Below are positions 32,137-39,843 of a DNA stretch of 42,754 bases, piece by piece; positions within the stretch are counted from its first letter, which is position 1, and every line of letters starts with the position of its first letter. A program made the translations under genes and the position numbers. This DNA comes from Actinomycetes bacterium (GTDB lineage Bacteria; Actinomycetota; Acidimicrobiia; Acidimicrobiales; Palsa-688): NCBI GenBank assembly GCA_021828475.1, contig JAJZIY010000024.1:1-42754 (forward strand), given 5' to 3'. The notes below the pieces were generated by a model, which was not told where the DNA came from, searched no databases, and was given only the letters and a program-made list of their open reading frames with translations.

Positions 32137-34533
32137 TCACCTGAGGTGCGCGGCCAACGCCCAGCGCTCGCCCCCGTCGGTCGTCTTTACGAGGTTCACG
32201 GGCGCTGTTTGCGACCCGACCGGCGTCCCCGGAGCAGTAGCGAGCACGAAACCGTCGGCGGTGCTTGGGAACGACATGGAGAGCACGCTCGGGGGGAAGG
32301 AGGACTCGACGTAGGGCAGGCCGACCGACGTCTGGCAGGCCGTGGGGCCGGCCGGCGCCGGCGAGCTCGACCACTGAGATCCACCATCGCCAGTGGCGAT
32401 TATGCCGGAACTGAAGGCGCAGGCGCCGGAGCCCTCTCGCCACAGAGCGACCGCGCTGGCAGGAGCGGGGTCTTCCAGGGCTTCGATGGGCTGGTACAAG
32501 ACCTGGCTTGGCACGCCGGCGGTGCCGAGCTTCTCAACTACGGTGCCGTCGCTTGCGGACATGCTCGGTGAGAAGAAAGGTTTCTCGGCAGGGTAGGCAT
32601 CAAAGGCCCATGTCCTGCCTCCGTCCGACGTGAAGGCCAAGGTGCTGGCGGCCCCGTGTTCCAGTTGCCAAGTCAAGACAGCCCACGCCTGCGAAGGACC
32701 GTCGCAAGCAAGTCCCGAAGGGACTGGGTTGAACGAAGCTACGTCTCTCCATTCCGTGCCGCCGTCAGATGTACGGTACAAGACGTTTTTGCCGCCGGCC
32801 ACGGCAACAACGGCCCAGCCCACTTGGGGCGTCCCGAAACAGGCCCCTATGGAGGGCTGGTTGAAAGAGACCTGGCCCGCGCAGGCCAGCTGGTTGACTT
32901 CCGGTACCGGCAGCACTCGCCACGAAAGGCCGCCGTCGTAGGTAGCCAGCAGACGCGTACCTCCGTTTTCACCGCAAATCTCGGCGACGCCGAAATCTGC
33001 GGTCAGCCGCTGGGCCCACGTGAACTCGCCAAGAGCCGTCTCTTGGAGCGCTTGCCAGCTGGCCCCTCCGTCGGAGGTCGCGAACAGCTCGTCCGGCCCC
33101 AAGGCCCAGCCGTGCTCGGCGTCGGCAAAGGACAGTTGCGTGAGGGGCACTTGCGGGGAGAAATGGGAGGCCCAGACCTGCCCGCCGTCGGTCGTCCTCT
33201 CCACGCCCTCGCCCCCTGCCACCCAGCCGTCCGCGGAGCTCACGAAGTCCACGGTGCTGAGCGGTGGCCCGGACAGTTGGCTGGCGTCGAGGGCGTCGAC
33301 CGGCGCCCAGCTGCGGCCACCGTTTGCCGTCCGCCAGCCTCCCAGGTACCCAGGCGCCGTGGCGCCGGCGCCACTGCCCCATCCGATGCCCACTTCGGGC
33401 GAGGCGAAGCTCGCCACGACCATCGGGGGGAGGCTCACGGCCGAGCGCCGGAGCGACCAGTGCCTGCCGGCGTCGGTCGTTACGTAGAGGCCCGCCGGAG
33501 CAGGCAGTTCCCAGGTAGCAGGCGACGACGCGCCGAACCCCGTAGGCCGCTCGAGCGAACCGGTACCGAGGACCGAGGCGAGCGACCAGGAGGCGCCAGC
33601 GTCGGTAGAACGGTAGGTCAAGAGCTCGCCCGGCCTCGTGCTCACCGACATCACAGCGCTCACGCCGTCGAAAGCGGTCACCGTGCCCACTTCGGCGCCG
33701 GGCCCCGTCGCGCTCCTCGGAGGGTACTGCCAGGCCTCTTGGGACAGCCAGCCGCCAGGCGGCGCCGGTACCTTGACAGGCTCCCACTTCTCGCCCCCGT
33801 CTGCGCTCCTCCAAAGGCCGGGGCGCAGCGTCGGGCACCCGCTGTCGGAAAGGAACAGGACCTCCGGCGAGGCCGCTTCGAGGTGCAACTGGCCGGGCCC
33901 GTCGCAGCTCGGGTTGTTGCCGGCCGGCGGGTAGGTGCGTTGCGCCTCCCCCTGCCAGGGGAGCCCCACGGCACTCACCTGGTGCCAACGCAGCCCGCCG
34001 TCGGCCGTGGCCCAGAGCTGGCTCTGCAGGGCCTGCTCGTCTCCCGCGGTGCTCGAAGTGGTGCCGAAGCCGAAGCCGTCCTCGGCGTTGGCAAAGGAGA
34101 ACTCGTCGAAGCCAGGCTGGCCGTAGGAGAGCGGCCCCGGCAGGGACACGCCCTTTTCCCAGTGCAGGCCGCCGTCCGTGCTCCGCCAGGTCGTGGTGGA
34201 ACCCGGCTGGGCAGGCCACTGGCGGTCCGTGACCGCCCAGGCGTCCTCTTTCCGCAAGAAGTATGCTCCTTCCACTTGGAGCGCCGTCGGGGTCTCGGCC
34301 CAGGTGGGGAAGACCTTGTTCCAGCTCACCCCATTGTCGGTGCTTCGCAGCACCGAGGAACCGTTGTAGAGCCAGACAACCCCGCCCGGTAGCGCCAGCA
34401 CGTCGGGCGTCCCGCCGGCGGAGGCCGCCGCCGGCACGGGTGGGCCAGTGGTTGCGGCAGCGGCCTGGGCGCCAGGGGCAAGCAAGACCAACGCCACGGC
34501 CATGGCGAGGGCTACGAGCCGCCTGGGCCACAT
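32137..34533 (-). CDS. Exported 14-Asp-box (BNR) double beta-propeller protein
   Basis: A 798-residue secreted protein. A classical signal peptide covers residues 1-25 (RRLVALAMAVALVLLAPGAQA, cleavage after AQA). I count 14 Asp-box motifs of the form S/T-x-D-G-G-x-x-W, from RSTDNGVSW to KTTDGGERW, enough for two seven-bladed propellers like those of sialidase/photosystem-assembly-type BNR proteins. Sialidase catalytic Arg/Tyr residues are not evident, so binding or surface scaffolding is more likely than hydrolysis. Several Cys pairs (CDGPGQ, CPTL, CGENGG, CFGTP) may form disulfides. ATG 34533 is chosen for the signal peptide; an in-frame extension to 34686 has no signal features. It sits amid mobile-element debris. 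Confidence 0.85.
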   Translation of the reverse strand: MWPRRLVALAMAVALVLLAPGAQAAAATTGPPVPAAASAGGTPDVLALPGGVVWLYNGSSVLRSTDNGVSWNKVFPTWAETPTALQVEGAYFLRKEDAWAVTDRQWPAQPGSTTTWRSTDGGLHWEKGVSLPGPLSYGQPGFDEFSFANAEDGFGFGTTSSTAGDEQALQSQLWATADGGLRWHQVSAVGLPWQGEAQRTYPPAGNNPSCDGPGQLHLEAASPEVLFLSDSGCPTLRPGLWRSADGGEKWEPVKVPAPPGGWLSQEAWQYPPRSATGPGAEVGTVTAFDGVSAVMSVSTRPGELLTYRSTDAGASWSLASVLGTGSLERPTGFGASSPATWELPAPAGLYVTTDAGRHWSLRRSAVSLPPMVVASFASPEVGIGWGSGAGATAPGYLGGWRTANGGRSWAPVDALDASQLSGPPLSTVDFVSSADGWVAGGEGVERTTDGGQVWASHFSPQVPLTQLSFADAEHGWALGPDELFATSDGGASWQALQETALGEFTWAQRLTADFGVAEICGENGGTRLLATYDGGLSWRVLPVPEVNQLACAGQVSFNQPSIGACFGTPQVGWAVVAVAGGKNVLYRTSDGGTEWRDVASFNPVPSGLACDGPSQAWAVLTWQLEHGAASTLAFTSDGGRTWAFDAYPAEKPFFSPSMSASDGTVVEKLGTAGVPSQVLYQPIEALEDPAPASAVALWREGSGACAFSSGIIATGDGGSQWSSSPAPAGPTACQTSVGLPYVESSFPPSVLSMSFPSTADGFVLATAPGTPVGSQTAPVNLVKTTDGGERWALAAHLR

Positions 34534-34704
34534 ACGATGACAACTCTTCGATGGCCTCTCAGGTTTACCGGGCCCCAAGACCGGGCCGCCGACCGGCCCG
34601 CTCACCCCGCCGGACCAGGGAACCCGTTCTCGCACAAGGCGTCCACAGAGTTTGTCCCGAACGTGGCGCGAATGGAGACGCCGCACTCGCCGTCATGCGC
34701 AGGT
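34534..34704. other. Gap between propeller gene and SecD fragment
   Basis: 171 bp with no open frame of normal codon use and no element end I can identify. It must carry the propeller gene promoter, but no clear hexamer pair is visible. Confidence 0.3.
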
Positions 34705-35577
34705 TCAGGTCCCACCGGCCGCCGTGGGGGCTGGCGTGACCGTGCTTATCACCGAGGCCGTGAAGGCCACTGGCAACGGCCCCGAACCCACAAGGGCCGC
34801 GATCGTGGTGGCCTGTTGGTGCGTGAACGGACCGTTCGTAGGGCCACTGATGGCAGCCGTGCCGTCGAAGCTGGCCACCATCGCGGTCGGCACCGACTCC
34901 AGGGTGCCGTCGAGGTCGACCGCCTCGAAGGCGCAATTGGGCGGGCTCTCCGGCCGTCGGGTGTAGCAGGCGTAATGGCGGGCGGCGTAATGGTTGAACT
35001 TGGCCGAGCCCTTGGCGGTGAAGGTGAGCTGCACTTCCCACTGGCCGGTCTGGCTGTCCAGCACGGCGGCGGCCCCCTTCACGATGGACCCGGTCATCTC
35101 GGCAGGGCCGAGCACGTAGCGTCCGTACTGGCGGCCAGTCGAGTATGACAGGACCACAGTCGCGTCCTCGGTGTCGTACGCCTCTGGGGTATCCCCGTGC
35201 CGGTCCCCGTGGGGAGGCAGGTAGGCAACCTGGCGCTCGGGGCTCAGCCCGCAAGCGCGTTGCGCGATGGAGGCGCCCGGGGCGGGGGCGCTGGCCGGCG
35301 ACCGGGCGGGCGCGTGGCGGGCGCCCGAGTAAGGCCTGATGGTGCACCCGACGGGGCGGAAGTACAGCCGGCCCGGCTGGCCGAGCACGGCTATGGCCTG
35401 GGCAGCCGCCGCCTGCTTCGGTATTTCCACGACGATGTCGTCGGCCCGGGCGCGAACGTTTGCCCCCCCCCCCGGCACGTCCAACCGGCGGAGACGCCGG
35501 CCCATCACGCCCGCGGAGTCGGCGCGGCCCGCTGTCAAGTCCTCCCGGGTCGCTGTTGGAGGTCGGACGACATCGCC
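34705..35577 (-). pseudogene. SecD-like P1-domain fragment
   Basis: The frame matches the periplasmic P1 region of SecD. MGRRLRRLDV ... ANVRARADDIVVEIP resembles the ferredoxin-like start, and GRLYFRPV follows. EMTGSIVKGAAAVLDSQTGQ, WEVQLTFTAKGSAKF, DGTAAISGP and GSGPLPVAFTASVISTVTPA match the later P1 segment. Full SecD has an N-terminal helix before this and five membrane helices after it. Both are absent: the left end stops at TGA 34705 after TPTAAGGT, and the right end joins a truncated IS110 gene. An 11-base poly-G run (35463-35473) is read in frame. It is likely a remnant broken by the IS, though a soluble P1-only protein starting at ATG 35505 cannot be excluded. Confidence 0.65.
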
Positions 35578-35578
35578 G

Positions 35579-36019
35579 TTAGCTCGTCGATGACCTGCGG
35601 TTTTGAGCCGTGGTACGCGCCTTGACGTCGGGGGCCCTGGCTGTCTCCAGCGAGAACAGCTCACCCGCACGCGACAACACCGCCGCGTCGACCTGATCCG
35701 ACTTGTTCTTGCCGGCCAACGCTGACCGCAACCTAGCCGAGTGACGGTTGCCGACCAGCGCCAAAGCGCCGCTCGCATCGCCCAAAGCGACAGCCAACGG
35801 CAGCCAGGTCATCGACGTCGGCTCTGCCACCGCCAACGCAGCCGGGCACGCCCCCAGCCGCTTGGTCAACGCCGACAGGCCCGACAGGGTCGGCGGGACC
35901 GTGAACTGCTCGAGCGTCTCGCCTGGACCGCCAGCCACCGCACGCCGGACCACCACATGATGGCTAGCGACCACCGCCGCGTCGATCCCGATCGCGACAG
36001 CACTACCCTCGATGCTCAC
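35579..36019 (-). pseudogene. IS110-family recombinase, N-terminal fragment
   Basis: 146 residues of a protein normally near 350-400. It has the RuvC-like DEDD N-terminus of IS110 transposases: AIGIDAAVVASHHVVV (first Asp), AVAEPTSMTW (Glu) and KNKSDQVDAAVLSRAGELF (Asp-x-x-Asp). The start is GTG 36019 with a strong AAAGGAGGG site at good spacing. The C-terminal half with the catalytic serine domain is missing. The frame ends at 35579 after a short unrelated tail (TTAQNRRSSTS), exactly where the SecD-like fragment begins. The element is therefore decapitated at its 3' end and cannot transpose on its own. Confidence 0.82.
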
Positions 36020-36233
36020 GAGGGCCCTCCTTTCTCGATGACGCCCGGTCGGCTCCTCCTCCAAGAGCTCGGGGCCGACCCAGATCAGCAACGGTGCCGC
36101 GTCGCTCAGCTCGAAACTGCGTTCCACATCGGTGCCCCGTCGCGAGGTAGTCATTCCGTAATGCACCCACAGATGCCCACGGACGGGGTGGCGCCCCGAC
36201 CAATCGAAGCGGGCTGTGGCAGGAAGTGGACGC
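36020..36233 (-). other. IS110 non-coding end, possible bridge RNA remnant
   Basis: About 214 bp upstream of the IS110 recombinase without a normal gene. In IS110-group elements the non-coding end before the recombinase encodes the bridge RNA. A perfect 7-bp inverted repeat (GGTCGGC 36047-36053 / GCCGACC 36074-36080, 20-nt loop) lies just upstream of the ribosome site, compatible with one RNA stem-loop. Its identity as bridge RNA is inference from position and this stem only. Confidence 0.3.
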
Positions 36234-36239
36234 TACGAT
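36234..36239 (+). promoter_or_regulatory. -10 box for the mntA-hepT operon
   Basis: TACGAT lies 7 nt before ATG 36247, consistent with leaderless transcription. Confidence 0.45.
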
Positions 36240-36246
36240 GCCAAGC

Positions 36247-36561
36247 ATGGTGGCGCAGTTCGTGCCTCGGTCCCGGTTGGGAAGGCGCTTGTTCGAGCAC
36301 CGAACTGCGATCATAGAGGCGGCGGCACGGCGGCACGCCACCAACGTCCGCGTATTCGGGAGTGTGGCACGGGGCGAGGACCGGCCCGATAGCGATGTCG
36401 ACCTGCTCGTGGATGTCGACGACCAAGTGACGCCGTTCGACTTGCTCGAGCTCGGATGCGACATCGAGGACGAGCTGGGTGTCCACGTCGACGTAGGCGC
36501 CCCTTCGTCGCTTCGTCCGTTCCTCCGTGACGAGGTCTTGCGCGAAGCACTCGTGCTGTGA
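36247..36561 (+). CDS. mntA: MntA-type nucleotidyltransferase antitoxin
   Basis: A 104-residue minimal nucleotidyltransferase. The family signature GSVARGEDRPDSDVDL is at residues 38-53, with the catalytic pair Asp50/Asp52 after the GS motif. MntA proteins neutralise HepT toxins by adding AMP groups to a tyrosine. ATG 36247 is preferred over in-frame GTG 36226 and ATG 36238 because TACGAT lies 7 nt upstream. Its TGA overlaps the hepT GTG (GTGA), the arrangement expected for coupled antitoxin-toxin pairs. It sits between IS110 debris and tRNA-Glu, a typical island location. Confidence 0.88.
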   Translation: MVAQFVPRSRLGRRLFEHRTAIIEAAARRHATNVRVFGSVARGEDRPDSDVDLLVDVDDQVTPFDLLELGCDIEDELGVHVDVGAPSSLRPFLRDEVLREALVL

Positions 36562-36911
36562 GCCGCCGAGAGGCGGCCTGGCTGGCCGATATAGCGGAGG
36601 CCATCACCACCGTCGAGCACTACTTGGAAGCAGGCACCCTCGCCGAAGGGGTCGTCTACGACGCGTGCCGGGCCCGCCTCATCGAGATCGGCGAGGCCGT
36701 GAAGCATCTCGATCCTGTCCTGCTCCAGTCGGTGCCCGACATCCGGTGGCGGGCGATCGCCAGGATGCGCGACCAGCTGGCCCACCACTACTTCGACACC
36801 GACCACGCCATCGTCACCCAGGCCGTGAACGAAGAACTCCCACGCCTACGCGATGCGGTCGCTGTCCTCCTGCGACGGACCAACGAGTCGCCCCGCGACC
36901 AGTCGAGCTGA
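36558..36911 (+). CDS. hepT: HepT-type ribonuclease toxin
   Basis: A 117-residue HEPN-family protein. The active-site motif R-x4-H-x-Y is intact as RDQLAHHY, with Arg71, His76 and Tyr78. The Tyr is the residue AMPylated by MntA in characterised pairs. Helical flanks (RLIEIGEAVKHL, VPDIRWRAIARMRDQL) are typical. The GTG start overlaps the mntA stop by four bases. With its motif intact the pair is probably functional. Its RNA target cannot be inferred here. Confidence 0.88.
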   Translation: MSRREAAWLADIAEAITTVEHYLEAGTLAEGVVYDACRARLIEIGEAVKHLDPVLLQSVPDIRWRAIARMRDQLAHHYFDTDHAIVTQAVNEELPRLRDAVAVLLRRTNESPRDQSS

Positions 36912-36974
36912 CACATCACCCGAGACCTGCGGTGGAGTCCCACCGGGCCTCTGAGCTGTGACTTCTGGGAGCAG

Positions 36975-37047
36975 CACCCCCAACGGGATTCGAACCCGTG
37001 CCGCCGCCTTGAAAGGGCGGTGTCCTTGGCCGCTAGACGATGGGGGC
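36975..37047 (-). tRNA. tRNA-Glu (anticodon TTC)
   Basis: The minus strand folds as a complete 73-nt cloverleaf. The acceptor stem is GCCCCCA with TGGGGGT (a G-U first pair). The anticodon stem CCGCC/GGCGG carries the loop CTTTCAA, giving anticodon TTC. The T-arm is ACGGG-TTCGAAT-CCCGT. The discriminator is G and CCA is not encoded. The D-arm contains GTCTAGCGGCCAAGGAC, as in other actinobacterial tRNA-Glu genes. It marks the boundary between the mosaic region (left) and core genes (right). Confidence 0.95.
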
Positions 37048-37152
37048 TCGAGCCGCCTGTAGGGCTTGGGCTCTACCTCCGAGTCTACCCGCACCGACCT
37101 GGCCGCTCCCGGAGCACCCGGCCGGTACGCGCCCTGCGACAGGACACCCGGA

Positions 37153-37189
37153 GGGCCGGCCCGAGCACACCTGGGTCAGGTGCCGGCCC
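37153..37189 (-). terminator. Nested hairpin at the end of the S51/CysRS-fusion gene
   Basis: An outer 8-bp stem (GGGCCGGC 37153-37160 / GCCGGCCC 37182-37189) encloses an alternative CACCTG/CAGGTG stem (37168-37173 / 37177-37182). The structure straddles the stop codon at 37176. Confidence 0.4.
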
Positions 37190-38588
37190 GCAAGGACCAC
37201 TCGGTCCCCTCGGGCGTGTCCCTCACCTCCACGCCCGTGGCCACCAGGACGTCCCTGATCCTGTCGGCGTCGGCGAAGCGCTTGTCCCGCCGGGCGCTCC
37301 CCCGCTCCCCGAGCAGGGCGTCCACCCACGGAGCCACCACGGTCCTCGGGTCGCGCAGCCCCGGCCCGGCGGCCTCTCCCAGGCGCACGACCATGCGACG
37401 CAGCGTCGCCCGGGCACGGTCCAGCTCGTCCGATTCGAACGTGTCGGACGCCCAAGAGTGCACCAGGGCCTCCATGTCCAGGACTGCCCCCGTTGCCGCC
37501 TCCGCCTCACGAGCTGCGAGCGCCTTGTCGAATGCCTCGCTCAGCCGGGCCGCATCAGCCAGCAGAGGGCTCCGTACGCTGTCGGGGGCCCCACCGCCGG
37601 GGGAAGCTCCGGGCGCGCCGGCGCCCGGCGTGCCCGCCGCAGGCGAGGCCCCGTCGCCCCACCCGTCGGCCGGCCCCTCGGCACGAGGCGAGCAAGGACC
37701 GGCACCGCCGGAGGCGTTGTCGTCCCTCTCGCCGCCCCCGGGCCCGCCCCGCAACGCGGCACCGGCCCTAGCGCCCATCGCCATCTCCGCCAGCCCGTCG
37801 ATGGCGACCGTCTCCCCGCTGGCCAGAGCCCTCGATGCGCCGCGGTGGCGAAGCGTGACCTTGCCCAGCCCAGCGACCATGGCCGTCCCCTCGTCCAGGT
37901 CCATCACGAGCGCCGTGTGCTCGTCCACCCCCAGGACCCACGCGTCTTCAGGCAGCGACGCCTCCATCGCCGCCAGCCGCTGCTCGCCCAGGTAGCAGAA
38001 GCGGGTGTCGTGGTTGCCGCCCTCGGCGTTGTCGTAGTGGGGTATCACCGCCACGCGCAGGCCGATCGCCGCCAGCAGGTCGAGGCCCTGGGCCCAGACC
38101 GGGTCTTCGCCGGCCTTGTAGACCTCGTAGACCGGCACGGTCCAGGCGCCGAGAGTCAGAGCGGCAGCCGAGGCGAACGTGATGCTGCCCCCGCCGGCCA
38201 GTTTCTCCGCCAGCAGCTTGGGCATCACCGTGGCCTTCCACTGCCTGAGGGCGTAGGTCGGGCTGCCCGGCCCGGCGAAGAGCCACGACGACTCGGCCAC
38301 CTGGGCCAGCGCCGCTTCCACGGCCAGGCTGCCGGCTGCCTCGCCTTCGGCCCGGCGCAGGGACGCCACCCTCACGTCGCGGCCGACGCTCTCGCTGAAG
38401 TAGGCCACCGCCCGGGCCGAGATGTCCGAGGCATTGGACTGGAAGCCGTAAGGGGTGTCCAGCAGGACGGCGGGCACCGGGCCTGGGCCCAGCTGCTCGA
38501 AGGTCCGGCGGTGGGCCCTGACCATCGTCGGCGTCGTCTCGCCCGAGCCCATGATGGTGAGCAGGCGGGGCAGGTCTTGGCGGTGCAT
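37176..38588 (-). CDS. S51-peptidase-like domain fused to a CysRS C-terminal domain
   Basis: A 470-residue protein. Residues about 8-260 look like the class I amidotransferase-like fold of peptidase S51/cyanophycinase: LLTIMGSGET, LFAGPGSPTYAL, the presumed nucleophile Ser140 in ITFASAAALTLG, His184 in VIPHYDNAEGG and GVDEHTALV. The nucleophile elbow differs from the usual GxSAG, so activity is uncertain. A Gly/Ala/Pro-rich linker (about 270-325) follows. Residues about 325-470 match the DALR-like bundle and tail of cysteinyl-tRNA synthetase, ending ARRDKRFADADRIRDVLVATG then DTPEGTEW. The synthetase catalytic domain is absent. ATG 38588 has AGAGG six bases upstream. It is the last gene of the ctaA-clpS operon, 20 bp after the PPOX gene. 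Function unknown. Confidence 0.8.
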   Translation of the reverse strand: MHRQDLPRLLTIMGSGETTPTMVRAHRRTFEQLGPGPVPAVLLDTPYGFQSNASDISARAVAYFSESVGRDVRVASLRRAEGEAAGSLAVEAALAQVAESSWLFAGPGSPTYALRQWKATVMPKLLAEKLAGGGSITFASAAALTLGAWTVPVYEVYKAGEDPVWAQGLDLLAAIGLRVAVIPHYDNAEGGNHDTRFCYLGEQRLAAMEASLPEDAWVLGVDEHTALVMDLDEGTAMVAGLGKVTLRHRGASRALASGETVAIDGLAEMAMGARAGAALRGGPGGGERDDNASGGAGPCSPRAEGPADGWGDGASPAAGTPGAGAPGASPGGGAPDSVRSPLLADAARLSEAFDKALAAREAEAATGAVLDMEALVHSWASDTFESDELDRARATLRRMVVRLGEAAGPGLRDPRTVVAPWVDALLGERGSARRDKRFADADRIRDVLVATGVEVRDTPEGTEWSLRAGT

Positions 38589-38608
38589 ACGGAACCTCTG
38601 TCCTGGCG

Positions 38609-39019
38609 CTACCCGGCGCGGTCCGGCCCGGCACGTTCGGGCGTTATGGCGAGCACCACCCGCTGCTGGCTGACCATGTCCCGCTCGAACTCCTCCCAGT
38701 CGGGGTGCTCGCCGGCGACCTGGGCGTAGGTGAACCTCAGCCAGGACATGGCCTCGGGCAGGACGACGACCTCGGCGCGGCCGTCGACCTGCACCCATCG
38801 CCCGAAGAAGCCGTCACCGAGGCAACAGAGCGACACGTTGGCGTCCTGGCGGACGTTGAGCACCTTCATGGCGCCCTGGCGCGTCGAGACGAGCACACGG
38901 CCGTCGTCGGAGACGGCGTGGACGACGGGAGACATCTGGGGCCTGCCGTCGCGCCGGCGCGTGGCGAGCACCGACCGGTGGTTGGCCCGCAGCCAGTCCA
39001 GCGCATCAGCGAGCTCCAT
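38609..39019 (-). CDS. PPOX-class F420/flavin-dependent enzyme
   Basis: A 136-residue split-barrel protein of the pyridoxamine-5'-phosphate-oxidase-like class. LRANHRSVLATRRRDGRPQM then SPVVHAVSDDGRVLVST is the typical N-terminus of actinobacterial F420-binding members (Rv1155-like). VSLCCLGDGFFGRWVQVDGRAEVV forms the barrel core. Substrate and cofactor (F420, FMN or heme-type) are not resolved by sequence alone. The ATG has GAGGAG upstream and lies 8 nt after the DUF2017 stop, so it belongs to the operon. Confidence 0.85.
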   Translation of the reverse strand: MELADALDWLRANHRSVLATRRRDGRPQMSPVVHAVSDDGRVLVSTRQGAMKVLNVRQDANVSLCCLGDGFFGRWVQVDGRAEVVVLPEAMSWLRFTYAQVAGEHPDWEEFERDMVSQQRVVLAITPERAGPDRAG

Positions 39020-39027
39020 CGGTCTCC

Positions 39028-39507
39028 TCAGTCCGGCTCGTCGTCGTCTTGCACCCCTTCTACGTCGCCGTCGCCCAGAAGGACGGAAACGATGAGGTCC
39101 TGGAGCCAGGTGAGCACGTGGTACAGCATGTGCGGCGGGTCGTCCAGCTCCTCGGGGTCGTCGTCCTCCTGGATGTCGAGGAGCGTCCCCATCCACAACC
39201 GCACGTCGTTGAGCGCCCGGGCCCAGGTGTCCACCTCCTCCGGGGTCAGCTCCGTCGCGTCCGCCGTCTTGGCCAGCGTCTCGAGGGCGGCGAGCTTGCT
39301 CTGCTCGAGATCGGCCCCCACCATCTCGCGGTACTCGGCTTCGGCCGCCTCGTCGGTGGCATACCCGGGCGGGAACAGCCGCTTGAAGGCGGCGTCGCGG
39401 CTGTCGGCGACTATGGCGTCGCGCAGCTGGGTCGTCAGCTCGGCCAGCACCTGACGGCTCTCTGCGTCCAGGTGGACCTCGTAGTTGCCCGCCGGCGTGC
39501 GCACCAC
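39028..39507 (-). CDS. DUF2017-family protein
   Basis: A 159-residue acidic protein of the actinobacterial DUF2017 family. LTTQLRDAI, RLFPPGYATDEAAEAEYREM and RLWMGTLLDIQEDDDPEELD are characteristic. The C-terminus is very acidic (GVQDDDEPD). Its constant position right after clpS in actinobacteria suggests a link to Clp proteolysis, but no biochemical role is established that I know of. Two adjacent GTG codons (39507, 39504) could start it. No strong ribosome site is seen; it lies 23 nt after clpS. Confidence 0.88.
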   Translation of the reverse strand: MVRTPAGNYEVHLDAESRQVLAELTTQLRDAIVADSRDAAFKRLFPPGYATDEAAEAEYREMVGADLEQSKLAALETLAKTADATELTPEEVDTWARALNDVRLWMGTLLDIQEDDDPEELDDPPHMLYHVLTWLQDLIVSVLLGDGDVEGVQDDDEPD

Positions 39508-39530
39508 CGGGAGATCCCGGCGGGCCGCGC

Positions 39531-39824
39531 TCAGCTGTCCTGCTCCATGGTCGCCCAGAGGCCGTGCTCGTGCAGGCGGTACACGTCGACCTCCGCCCGC
39601 TCACGGGGCCCGCTCGACACCACCGCCTTGCCCTTGGTGTGCACGTCCATCATGAGCTTGTGGGCCTTGGCCTTGCTGTAGCCGAAGAGCTTCTGCAGGA
39701 CGAAGGTCACGTAGCTCATGAGGTTGATGGGGTCGTTCCACACGATGACCTTCCAGGGCCTGGCCAGGTCTGTGACCGCCGAGCTCGTGGGTTGCTGGAC
39801 CTCTACCGGTGCGGCCGACGGCAT
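39531..39824 (-). CDS. clpS: ClpS, adaptor of Clp protease
   Basis: A 97-residue adaptor that delivers N-degron substrates to the ClpAP/ClpCP protease. The core is standard: [20 protein letters not shown] (the DP-x-N hairpin that contacts the N-degron), [20 protein letters not shown] and a C-terminal [10 protein letters not shown] flexible N-terminal tail of about 20 residues is present, as expected. GGAGGAG lies 6-7 nt before the ATG. It follows ctaA by 19 bp. Confidence 0.95.
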   Translation of the reverse strand: MPSAAPVEVQQPTSSAVTDLARPWKVIVWNDPINLMSYVTFVLQKLFGYSKAKAHKLMMDVHTKGKAVVSSGPRERAEVDVYRLHEHGLWATMEQDS

Positions 39825-39843
39825 CTACGTCTCCTCCCCTCGC

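Noticed and set aside
32656-34392. 578-codon plus-strand frame opposite the Asp-box protein
   Set aside because: Shadow of the propeller gene; no motif, signal or biased third position.
29821-36985. The 10-mer CACCCCCAAC at the tRNA-Glu 3' end also occurs twice in the methyltransferase repeat, suggesting island attachment sites
   Set aside because: Ten bases of C-rich sequence are expected by chance at this composition, and the matches are inside coding DNA with no flanking similarity to the tRNA.
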